From Pollutibacter soli (lineage in GTDB: Bacteria; Bacteroidota; Bacteroidia; Chitinophagales; Chitinophagaceae): a DNA stretch of 64,000 bases. The stretch lies in assembly GCA_029269725.1 (NCBI GenBank), contig JARJHS010000003.1:278292-342291 (forward strand), given 5' to 3'. A program made the position numbers and the translations under genes. Below are positions 46,774-54,625 of this stretch, one piece after another. The notes beneath the pieces are model-generated. The model did no database searches. It was not told the origin of the DNA and worked only from the letters and a program-made list of their open reading frames with translations. Position 1 is the first letter of the stretch. The number at the start of each line of letters is the position of its first letter.

Positions 46774-48060
46774 ATGAATCTGATAGAGGAGCTAAGGTGG
46801 CGAGGCATGCTTCAGGATATCATGCCCGGGACCGAAGAACAGCTTTTAAGAGAGATGACTTCAGGGTACATCGGCTTTGACCCAACTGCCGACAGCCTCC
46901 ATATCGGAAGTATGGTACAGATCATCCTCTTGCTCCACTTACAAAAAGCCGGGCATAAGCCACTTGCCCTGGTTGGTGGCGCTACGGGGATGATCGGAGA
47001 TCCGACCGGCAAGAGTGACGAAAGAAACCTCCTGAGCGATGACGAACTGATTCGCAACCAGGCCGGCATACAGCGCCAGCTTGAAAAATACATTGACTTT
47101 TCAGATACTATTCCGAATTCAGCAGAAATCGTAAACAACCTTTCCTGGTTCAGGGACATGGATTTTATCCGGTTTCTGAGAGATATCGGGAAACACATTA
47201 CAGTCAATTACATGATGTCCAAAGACAGTGTCAGGAAAAGAATTGAAGGGGATACAGGCATCAGCTATACCGAATTTGCATACCAGCTCATGCAGGGCTA
47301 TGACTATTACTGGCTTTATACGCAGAAAGGCGTGAAACTGCAATGTGGCGGCAGCGATCAGTGGGGTAATATTCTCACGGGAACTGAACTGATCAGAAGA
47401 AAGGCCGGAGGCGAGGCATTTGCGTTTACATGTCCGTTAATCACAAAGGCTGATGGCGGAAAGTTCGGGAAAACGGAAAAGGGAAATGTATGGCTTGATC
47501 CTGAAAAAACTTCACCGTATCAGTTCTATCAGTTCTGGCTAAATGCGAGTGATGATGATGCAATCAAGTGGATCCGCATTTTTACTTTTCTTGGCAGGGA
47601 AGAGATTGAATCGTTGATTGCAGATCATCAAAAGGACGCTGGTTTAAGAATTTTACAGAAAAGACTGGCGGAAGAGATCACGGCCTTTGTACATGGAAAA
47701 GACGAACTCGCATCTGCATTATCTACTTCTGAGAAACTTTTTAAAGGTGATGGTGGCATTACGGATTTCCGCAGTTTTTCAGAATCGGAACTATTGACTG
47801 CTATGGATGGAGTTCCGCATTATTCACTTGCAATGGATAAAGTAAGTTCAGGAATTGACCTGGTAAGTTTGCTGGCTGAAACCGGTATTTTTCCTAGTAA
47901 AGGAGAAGCGCGAAAGACGATCCAGGGCGGTGGAGTAAGTGTGAACAGGGAGAAAGTAGTGGATCCATCAGCACCAATTTCAACTGCACAACTAATCGCA
48001 GGAAAATACATCGTGGTCCAGAAAGGCAAGAAGAATTATTACCTGGTAAAAGCGGAGTAG
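46774..48060 (+). CDS. tyrS: Tyrosyl-tRNA synthetase
   Basis: 428 residues from ATG 46774 (MNLIEELRWRGMLQDI); ATG 46768 is the alternative. The ORF extends back to 46717, but those codons overlap the promoter. Class I synthetase motifs: GFDPTADSLHIGSM (HIGH-like), GGSDQWGNILTGTELIRR, KADGGKFGKTEKGNVWLD (KMSKS-like KFGKT), and a C-terminal S4-type RNA-binding domain from about residue 360 (GEARKTIQGGGVSVNREKV). It charges tRNA-Tyr. It diverges from the porV2-like gene. Confidence 0.95.
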   Translation: MNLIEELRWRGMLQDIMPGTEEQLLREMTSGYIGFDPTADSLHIGSMVQIILLLHLQKAGHKPLALVGGATGMIGDPTGKSDERNLLSDDELIRNQAGIQRQLEKYIDFSDTIPNSAEIVNNLSWFRDMDFIRFLRDIGKHITVNYMMSKDSVRKRIEGDTGISYTEFAYQLMQGYDYYWLYTQKGVKLQCGGSDQWGNILTGTELIRRKAGGEAFAFTCPLITKADGGKFGKTEKGNVWLDPEKTSPYQFYQFWLNASDDDAIKWIRIFTFLGREEIESLIADHQKDAGLRILQKRLAEEITAFVHGKDELASALSTSEKLFKGDGGITDFRSFSESELLTAMDGVPHYSLAMDKVSSGIDLVSLLAETGIFPSKGEARKTIQGGGVSVNREKVVDPSAPISTAQLIAGKYIVVQKGKKNYYLVKAE

Positions 48061-48176
48061 GTTTTAAGTTGAAAGTTAAAGGTTAAAAGCAGGTCGTTGC
48101 TGATTACGGCTCTTTACTTTCCGCAATTTCCCTAATGAATATTACGGTTTGTTTTTTGGGAAGAATCAATTGTTTC

Positions 48177-48878
48177 CTATCTGATTTTTGATATCTCCTT
48201 CCACATCTGCTCGGCTACAATCTCATTTCCTTTCGGATTGAGGTGAACACGATCGGTTGTAAGAATGCCTGACTCTTTATTGTCAGGATTGTTGGCGAGA
48301 CTATATTCCAAAAACACTTTTCGCAAATCAACCAGAGGCAGTTGCTGTTCCTGTGCGATGTTCCTGATAAGGTTTGAATAACGATTCAAATCCCCGTCCT
48401 GTTGATTTGAGAAGTCATTTCTCTCTCCGATCACTGCAGGCGTACAAACAATTACTTTAATCTTCTGCGCCTTCAGTTTGGCAAGAACAGCATTGTAAAA
48501 TTTCACAAATTTGTCCTGGTCAGTGCCAGTGCCGGAAGAAGCTTTGTGCCAGACATCATTCACACCAACATAAATAACAACAATATCCGGATTCTTTTTT
48601 AACACATCAGAATCCATTCTCAGGTACAGATCATAAATCTTATTTCCTCCGATCCCCGCACCTATCAGTTCGTACTTGGAAGAGAGATTCTGTTCACTGA
48701 GCTTCTTATTCAAAACATCAATATAACCACCAGGATTGACAGCTGCCTGCGTGATGGAATCGCCAAAAAAAACGACCTTCTTTTTCTCCTGCCGCTTAAT
48801 ATAGGAAAAGCTGGATACTATTAAAAAAGTGGAGAAGATCAGGCCAATAAGCACCGACATGCGGGAGATAACTGGCAT
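48177..48878 (-). CDS. Membrane-anchored SGNH/GDSL hydrolase
   Basis: 233 residues. An N-terminal hydrophobic helix (SVLIGLIFSTFLIVSSFSYI) serves as signal/anchor. SGNH blocks are complete: VVFFGDSITQ (catalytic Ser), AGIGGNK, IYVGVNDVW (Asn), and TDRVHLNPKGNEI (Asp and His). These enzymes are esterases acting on acyl groups of lipids or polysaccharides; the substrate is unknown. It converges with tyrS. Confidence 0.85.
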   Translation of the reverse strand: MPVISRMSVLIGLIFSTFLIVSSFSYIKRQEKKKVVFFGDSITQAAVNPGGYIDVLNKKLSEQNLSSKYELIGAGIGGNKIYDLYLRMDSDVLKKNPDIVVIYVGVNDVWHKASSGTGTDQDKFVKFYNAVLAKLKAQKIKVIVCTPAVIGERNDFSNQQDGDLNRYSNLIRNIAQEQQLPLVDLRKVFLEYSLANNPDNKESGILTTDRVHLNPKGNEIVAEQMWKEISKIR

Positions 48879-49210
48879 GGCAATTTTTGATTAAGGGTTA
48901 AAAGTTCTGCCTGCAAAGAAATTGAATCCGTGCGAAAAAACGCAAAGCAGCTCAAATTATTTTGATATTTCAGATGACGGAAAAGTTGAATGTTTAATAT
49001 TTAGGATTGAAAGTTAAGCGACTTTATCGATCAAATCATCGCGAAATGCGCAATGAAAATAATTTCTCAGCTTGTCTTGTAGTTAAGAACATGATGCAAA
49101 TTTGATAGACAAAACGACAGAGCTCTGTATTTCAGTTCATCGTTTTTCGCTGCTTGTCCTTCGTTTTTCATTCTTCATTTTCGTTTGTCGTTGGTCGTTC
49201 TTCGTCTTTT
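48879..49210. repeat. Gap with a GAACAACGAA-type degenerate array
   Basis: About 330 bases without a gene. From 49138 to 49208 the plus strand reads repeated TTCGTTTTTC, TTCATTCTTCATTTTCG, TTGTCGTTGGTCGTTCTTCG words, the reverse complement of the GAACGACGAA type seen near thrB. The left part has no clear feature besides a weak TTCTTTG -7-like element upstream of the SGNH gene. Confidence 0.6.
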
Positions 49211-51610
49211 TTAATTTGCTCGTTGATTCAGCTCATCAATTCCCGACTGCCGGTTTCTTGCAGCCTTCACCTGCGAATTACCGAAACGCCACGTGAAATT
49301 GGCCTTAAACTGACGACTTTCGTAAGCGCCGGAAGCGATGATGTACAAACCACCGAAATCACTCACTCCTTTCCATGGCATCGTATAGAAGATATCGGTT
49401 ATACTGACACGTAAGGTGGCGTTATCCCTGAGGAGTTTTGTCTGGAGGCCGGCATCCAGGTTCCAGAACGCACTTGTCCTGTAAGTTCCACCCCAGACCG
49501 ATGGTGAATTATAGGAGCCGCTCAGTTCTGCAGTCAGTTTTTTATTGAGTTTGAAGGTCTGTTGCTGATAAAGATTAAACACAGTTGCATTCAGCTTAAT
49601 GATTTTATTTTCTTCAAACTGTGCTCGATACCTCGAATGATAAAGATTTGCATTTGCATACACACTCCACCATTTGATAATGCTGAATGGATATGTCACT
49701 GTTAAACTATATACCTGCTGATTGGCCAGGTTTCTTTGTTGTATATAGTTGCGGTTACCATCAATAGTATCTGTAACCTGCGCGAAATAATCGGTTACTT
49801 TACTGTACGATAAGGTTGTAGTCAGCTTTTGGTTATAAGAATGGCGAAGCTCAATGATGTTGGTGTACTGCGGCTTCAGGAAAGGATTACCTTTTCTGAA
49901 CGATAACTGATCGAGCTGATACTCGAACGGATTCAGATCCTGGTATCGGGGCCGATCGATTCTCCGGCTATATGATAGGCCCAGACTTTGTTTTTCTGCT
50001 GGCTGCCACGTGATGCCCGCACTTGGGAAAAGATTGAGATAGCTTCGTTTTACATTCTCATCATCTACTGCTACGGCTGCGGTCAGCTCACCATGACTAT
50101 TGGTTTGTTCCAGGCGCACACCCGCATGCATGCCCCACTTCTTCCACTGCCTGCGATACTGACCATACAATGCATTGATAAATTCTGTGTACTCAAAACG
50201 ATTGCTCCTGTTTGGATTCAATATGGGCTGATCGTTTTCGTTGTATTCGTAAAATTGAAAATTATTGTCGGTGAGTACAAGCGATGATTTAAATCCGAAT
50301 GCCAGGCGTCCTTTGCCAAGGTTCTGCTCATAATCAGATTTCAGACTGATCATATTTATATCCGTTGGCATTTCGGAACTAAAAATGTACTCGGACAGCA
50401 CAGTGCTTCCATCGCCACTATAATAAATATTCGGAGTGATATTTTTTCCGCGCATGCTGTACCTGCCAAAATCCGCATCGATGTTCCATTCGCGGCCTGT
50501 CGTATCAGTATAACGGTAATTCAGATTTGCTGAAAAATTGCGACGTTTATTTCTTGTTTGTGAATTCGCATACAAAATCCTATCTGTTTCCTTGATATTT
50601 GTCGGAGCGATAGGAGTATAGCTGCTGGAGTTAAACTCCATATTCCCCAGGTTACCATTGATCACGATTCCCAGAGTTGATCGTGAGTTCAGGAAATAGT
50701 CAGCGCCGGCTTTCAGGTTATGTCCCTGGAAATGTCCCCTGCTTTGCGCTTTCTGATCGTAGCTGGTGTCGTTCTGCTCACGGTACAGGTTCAGTTCATT
50801 CCAGTTGCGGTTATTGTAATAGCTGTAGTTCGCGAAATAGTTTACTTTCTTATTTCGATAATTCAAAGAAGCAGCACCGTTGTACTTGGAAAATTTCATG
50901 ATGCCATATCCCCCACTCAGGCTTCCGTTCAGACCATAATTTTTATTTTTCTTCAGCCTGATATTGATTATGCCCGCATTTCCTTCTGCATCATATTTAG
51001 CAGAAGGATTGGTGATGATTTCTATCGCTTCAATATCATTACTGCTCAATCCTCTCAGGTAGGCTGCGAGATCGGTGCCTGCAAGAGGACTGGGTTTGCC
51101 ATCAATATAAATGCGCACACCATTTTTACCACTCAGTAATATATTATCATCCTTATCAACGATCACACCGGGCGATTTCTGAAGAAGCTCAAGGCCGTTG
51201 TTACCAGTTGCATTGATACTCGCTTCAACATTGAAAACGAGTTTGTCGGGTTTTACTTCAACTATTGGTTTTTTACCGGTAACTACTACTGCGTCAAGCG
51301 CACGTGTGCTGCGTGTGAGTGTGATATGCGATTGCTGCAATAATGATTGTGGCGATATCCAGCGATTTTCAAATCCAACGGCATTAAACTGAATAAGCAT
51401 CGGAATTGTATCCGGAACATTGAAACTGAATACACCATCGTCAGCACTTAATGTCGTCTTTAACAGTGAAGAATCTTTTGCTTTATGCAATGTCACAGTT
51501 ACTTTCGATAAGCCTTCGCCATTTTCGTTTTTAAGTTTTCCCCTTATTTCCTGCGCTATCGTATGGAGTGTCATGAAAATGGGGAAGCATATTAGCAGGG
51601 CTGATCTCAT
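49211..51610 (-). CDS. TonB-dependent-receptor-like outer-membrane beta-barrel protein
   Basis: 799 residues from ATG 51610, where MRSALLICFPIFMTLHTIAQ is a signal peptide; the frame extends to TTG 51730 without support. An N-terminal carboxypeptidase-regulatory-like domain (EIRGKLKNENGEGLSKVTV) precedes a plug-like domain (LLQKSPGVIVDKDDNILL; VRIYIDGKPSPL; IEIITNPSAKYDAEGNAGII), and a large C-terminal barrel of the OMP_b-brl_3 type follows. It ends with a 22-residue periplasmic-like tail. Ligand unknown; there is no SusD partner, so siderophore or peptide uptake is as likely as glycan uptake. Confidence 0.82.
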   Translation of the reverse strand: MRSALLICFPIFMTLHTIAQEIRGKLKNENGEGLSKVTVTLHKAKDSSLLKTTLSADDGVFSFNVPDTIPMLIQFNAVGFENRWISPQSLLQQSHITLTRSTRALDAVVVTGKKPIVEVKPDKLVFNVEASINATGNNGLELLQKSPGVIVDKDDNILLSGKNGVRIYIDGKPSPLAGTDLAAYLRGLSSNDIEAIEIITNPSAKYDAEGNAGIINIRLKKNKNYGLNGSLSGGYGIMKFSKYNGAASLNYRNKKVNYFANYSYYNNRNWNELNLYREQNDTSYDQKAQSRGHFQGHNLKAGADYFLNSRSTLGIVINGNLGNMEFNSSSYTPIAPTNIKETDRILYANSQTRNKRRNFSANLNYRYTDTTGREWNIDADFGRYSMRGKNITPNIYYSGDGSTVLSEYIFSSEMPTDINMISLKSDYEQNLGKGRLAFGFKSSLVLTDNNFQFYEYNENDQPILNPNRSNRFEYTEFINALYGQYRRQWKKWGMHAGVRLEQTNSHGELTAAVAVDDENVKRSYLNLFPSAGITWQPAEKQSLGLSYSRRIDRPRYQDLNPFEYQLDQLSFRKGNPFLKPQYTNIIELRHSYNQKLTTTLSYSKVTDYFAQVTDTIDGNRNYIQQRNLANQQVYSLTVTYPFSIIKWWSVYANANLYHSRYRAQFEENKIIKLNATVFNLYQQQTFKLNKKLTAELSGSYNSPSVWGGTYRTSAFWNLDAGLQTKLLRDNATLRVSITDIFYTMPWKGVSDFGGLYIIASGAYESRQFKANFTWRFGNSQVKAARNRQSGIDELNQRAN

Positions 51611-51882
51611 CTTACTGAATTGAAAAGTTAAAACTAATATCAGCCAGAGGGGATTTTCCTGTAGTAATGCCCGATCGGAGTTTATAGAAGATAGATGGTT
51701 ACCGCCTGTCAAAAACGCCCGGGGGGTCAAAAACCGATGCCCGGGAATTCACAGCTGATTCCGACTGGAATAAGTCACCTGCAGGTGATATCAAAACTCT
51801 GTATTATGCAATTTCTACCCGTACGTTCTTCGTCGTTTCAAAGGAATGTGCGCTCATACTACATACACCATTCAGACTAAAA

Positions 51883-51914
51883 CTTGGTTGTAAAACGATA
51901 TTCTGCTATTTTTG
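51883..51914 (+). promoter_or_regulatory. Promoter of tRNA-Gln(TTG)
   Basis: CTTG (51883-51886), 20 bp, TATTTTTG (51907-51914). The TAnnTTTG element is an exact match and the start lies about 10 bases before the mature tRNA. Confidence 0.7.
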
Positions 51915-51932
51915 CACCCGCTTTTAGCGTAT

Positions 51933-52003
51933 TGCCCGATAGTATAATGGTAGTACATCAGATTTTGGTTCTGACTGTCTTGGTTCGAATCCAGGTCGGG
52001 CAA
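51933..52003 (+). tRNA. tRNA-Gln(TTG)
   Basis: Acceptor TGCCCGA/TCGGGCA, D-arm region AGTATAATGGTAGTAC, anticodon stem TCAGA/TCTGA with loop TTTTGGT (anticodon TTG), T-arm TTGGTTCGAATCCAG. Nearly identical to the tRNA at 52568. Confidence 0.95.
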
Positions 52004-52026
52004 CAAAAGAAGGTTAAAAAGCTGGG

Positions 52027-52057
52027 TGCAGGTCTTTAAGGCCTGCATTTTTATTTT
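52027..52057 (+). terminator. Terminator of tRNA-Gln(TTG)
   Basis: TGCAGGTC...GGCCTGCA hairpin (52027-52047) followed by TTTTTATTTT. A very similar hairpin follows the second tRNA-Gln. Confidence 0.88.
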
Positions 52058-52392
52058 GACCATCCTGAATTCAATTCTTCCATTTCGCCAGACACAATAT
52101 TACTTTTTATGTAGTCCCGGCGCCACAAAATACCATTGCACTCATCCGGGAAAAATATCTAAAGCCTCACTTGTCTTTCGTTCCTGCGGCGAGTTGTAAA
52201 GAATTCAGCCTGAAATCAGCCGTATTGAAATTCTAATCTTCATAACAAGTGATATAAAGCAATTCTGGCATAATATTTTAACCAGGAAAGGCACCCAAGA
52301 GAAAGATACAATTGGAAAAAAACGTTACCCAGAAAAGCACTGACTTTTAGTCGTGATGTACCGGAACAGCTCGCTCCGGTACATCTTTTTTT
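52058..52392 (+). other. Gene-free stretch ending in a strong orphan terminator
   Basis: No protein gene. A perfect 11-bp stem (GATGTACCGGA at 52355-52365, TCCGGTACATC at 52375-52385) with a T7 tract ends the stretch, although the nearest upstream gene already has its own terminator. A TCCCGG/CCGGGA pairing is also possible near 52115-52165. A small RNA of up to about 300 bases is conceivable; I see no clean promoter and no match to a known RNA. Confidence 0.45.
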
Positions 52393-52548
52393 AAGCTATC
52401 TGTTTTATCTAAGAAATTACCTGTCAGCTACTTATGAGTTATGCTCCATTTGCCGTAGTAACTCAACGAGCACCAATAAATCACTCCACTTATTCTCGGA
52501 TTTCGGTCGTTACATCGAGAAATATTTCGTCCTTTGTCTGTCTTTTTC

Positions 52549-52556
52549 TAAATTTG
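52549..52556 (+). promoter_or_regulatory. -7 element of tRNA-Gln(CTG)
   Basis: TAAATTTG matches TAnnTTTG exactly, 11 bases before the tRNA. The -33 element is weak (TTTC at about 52525). Confidence 0.55.
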
Positions 52557-52567
52557 CCGCTCAAGTT

Positions 52568-52638
52568 TGCCCGATAGTATAACGGTAGTACCGCAGATTC
52601 TGGTTCTGCTTGTCTTGGTTCGAATCCAGGTCGGGTAA
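52568..52638 (+). tRNA. tRNA-Gln(CTG)
   Basis: Same scaffold as the tRNA at 51933: acceptor TGCCCGA/TCGGGTA (one G-T pair), anticodon stem GCAGA/TCTGC with loop TTCTGGT (anticodon CTG), T-arm TTGGTTCGAATCCAG. An isoacceptor that evidently arose by duplication. Confidence 0.93.
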
Positions 52639-52713
52639 CGAAAAAAATCAGGAGTAAGGAGTGAGAAGTAAGAAGGGCTGATAAATGCGAAACTCCATCT
52701 TGTTCATGAGATT

Positions 52714-52743
52714 AATGCAGGTTGTAATGCCTGCATTTTTTAT
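52714..52743 (+). terminator. Terminator of tRNA-Gln(CTG)
   Basis: AATGCAGG/CCTGCATT stem with loop TTGTAATG and a TTTTTTATTT tail, resembling the terminator after tRNA-Gln(TTG). Just before it, 52648-52675, is an AGGAGTAAGGAGTGAGAAG degenerate array. Confidence 0.85.
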
Positions 52744-52977
52744 TTACAGGAATCACAGATGCTTGATCTGCTTGTCGGGGGTTGCGGGTTCAAACAGCAA
52801 ATAACAGTAGGTTGGGGAACCTATGGCGACTCATCAATAATACAACACAGGAATGTGCTATCACCAATTCCACCAGGTTAACTCATGTTAAAATCCGGTT
52901 GATTAAAATATTGTACACGAAAAATTCGTTACCGTGCGCTGATACTGAATCCTTCATTGTAAAATACAGTCTAACCA

Positions 52978-53400
52978 ATGAAAAAATGTTTAAGCGGGTT
53001 GCTGGTGGTAACCATTTTCATCAGTTGCTCAAAATCCAATAGTGATCAGCAGCAAAGCAGTGGAATCAATGTTGGTCAGTTGACTAAACATACCTGGGTT
53101 CTCGATTCTGGAGTGATCATCTATAATGGTATGAGATCTGTACAGAAGCCTGCTTCCGGCGAGAGATGGGCGGCCGAATTCACTGCCAGCAACTACATCA
53201 TCAAAATTCAAAACGAGCCCCCTGAAATAAGGAATTATTTGTTTAAAGCTAAAGACACTGTTTTCTACTGGGACCAATCAGATCAACGCGACCCGGATCA
53301 ATATTTCCTGATCAAGTCACTTAATGCTGAAAAGTTAGTTACTCATGAAATTGAGCAGCTTACGCAGATGAAAGTAGAAACGTACATGCACGCTGAATAA
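52978..53400 (+). CDS. Small predicted lipoprotein
   Basis: 140 residues. Signal peptide MKKCLSGLLVVTIFISC with lipobox-like FISC and a Ser/Gln/Asn-rich linker, then a compact beta-rich domain (LTKHTWVLDSGVIIYNG; WAAEFTASNYIIK). The pattern of a start-of-domain Trp followed by short strands recalls lipocalin-like small lipoproteins common in Bacteroidota, but no specific function can be assigned. The 230 bases upstream contain nothing I recognise. A terminator follows. Confidence 0.7.
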   Translation: MKKCLSGLLVVTIFISCSKSNSDQQQSSGINVGQLTKHTWVLDSGVIIYNGMRSVQKPASGERWAAEFTASNYIIKIQNEPPEIRNYLFKAKDTVFYWDQSDQRDPDQYFLIKSLNAEKLVTHEIEQLTQMKVETYMHAE

Positions 53401-53427
53401 GATTTTATATTTCAGATATTAGCATAG

Positions 53428-53461
53428 TCCAGCTCCTCTTACCAGGAAGCTGGATTTTTTT
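53428..53461 (+). terminator. Terminator after the lipoprotein gene
   Basis: TCCAGCT/AGCTGGA stem extended by CCT/AGG, then T7. About 28 bases past the stop codon. Confidence 0.88.
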
Positions 53462-53544
53462 ATACAAAAGATGCTTTTAAAATCGCTTAATAGTGATGAG
53501 TTGAAAATAATTAACACGGAAATTTCTGAATCCATCTGTACGAA

Positions 53545-53575
53545 AATAAAAAAGCTGAGGATAGATATCCTCAGC
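53545..53575 (-). terminator. Orphan minus-strand terminator
   Basis: GCTGAGGATA (53554-53563) and TATCCTCAGC (53566-53575) pair perfectly; on the minus strand TTTTTTATTTT follows. The nearest minus-strand gene ends 270 bases away. The AT-rich interval 53576-53847 holds no convincing gene. Confidence 0.7.
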
Positions 53576-53847
53576 CGTAACATTGAGAAACACCTCGTCG
53601 TAAGACTCGATGTGTACATAAGGTAGTTAATTATTTACCTGATTTTAATGGGGGAAAACACCTGGTTTTGAATTCAGGCGGGTGAGTTTAAAAAGTTGGT
53701 TTTCATTTTTTTCAAAACAAATGCTTCAAACTTTTTTTAAATTTTTTATTCTGATTTTTATTGGAGAAGCTCGAACAAACTGGCCGATTCTCTAAAAATA
53801 TTTCTTTGGCGGTTCTCTATCCCTTAAAGATTAGAATGCGATTAAAA

Positions 53848-54279
53848 TTAAATTAGGTGACCAAACCGATTGAAGATTACTGCGATCAGATATCCCGCTG
53901 CTGCGCCAAGCGCAACATGCCATGTAACATCTACAATAGTTAATGTATCGGACCATCGGATGAACATCGACGCATTTGCGAAATTCCATGAACTTGCAGA
54001 AATCAGATTTATAAGTGCTCCTCTGAATGCAGCGCGACCAACGGAAATCATTGAAGTCTGTGTTTCGATGATAAAATACACCATACCAAAACTCAAAATC
54101 AATTCAAGAAGAACAACCCAAAACATATTCGTGTACTCGGATGGATGAATGACAGATTGGATAGGTGCAAACTGACGGTCAAAAAAATCACTCGCGATTT
54201 TTCCGTGAAAAAGTCCGTTAATGGCAAACATCAATACAAAAGAAGGAAGCCAGCAAATAAGAAAATTCTTGAGTTTCAT
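53848..54279 (-). CDS. Small four-helix membrane protein
   Basis: 143 residues with about four membrane segments: NFLICWLPSFVLMFAINGLF, FWVVLLELILSFGMVYFII, a central segment, and VTWHVALGAAAGYLIAVIF. The last part (TIVDVTWHVALGAAAGY) weakly recalls small uncharacterised membrane families such as DUF2177. No function assigned. It stands alone. Confidence 0.65.
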   Translation of the reverse strand: MKLKNFLICWLPSFVLMFAINGLFHGKIASDFFDRQFAPIQSVIHPSEYTNMFWVVLLELILSFGMVYFIIETQTSMISVGRAAFRGALINLISASSWNFANASMFIRWSDTLTIVDVTWHVALGAAAGYLIAVIFNRFGHLI

Positions 54280-54625
54280 TATAATCCGTAAGTAAGAAAT
54301 AAGAAAACAAGCTATGCTAATATTTCAAATCCTTAACTTAATGCGCTTCAGATGATCTGAGTAAGATACAGAAAAAACTCCAGCAGGTAAGATTTAGCAG
54401 AATACAATCAATGCAAACAAACCCTGTTCAAATTTTCCATGGATATATATTCCGGTGAGTATTTAAAATTATAACTTCCTGATCGAAATAATAGACAGTT
54501 TACCGTAACATTTAAAGTAAGCCACTGTTAAAACAACTTTTTGAAAGTTACCATTAACGTGACTACCGGCAGTGGGTAAATCCGGAATTTGTAAAAATTC
54601 TTCCTGTGAAAATTCCAAGTAACTG
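54280..54625. other. Gene-free stretch
   Basis: About 345 AT-rich bases between two minus-strand genes. I see no gene, no strong hairpin and no word array beyond AAGTAAGAAATAAGAAAAC near 54290. Confidence 0.5.
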
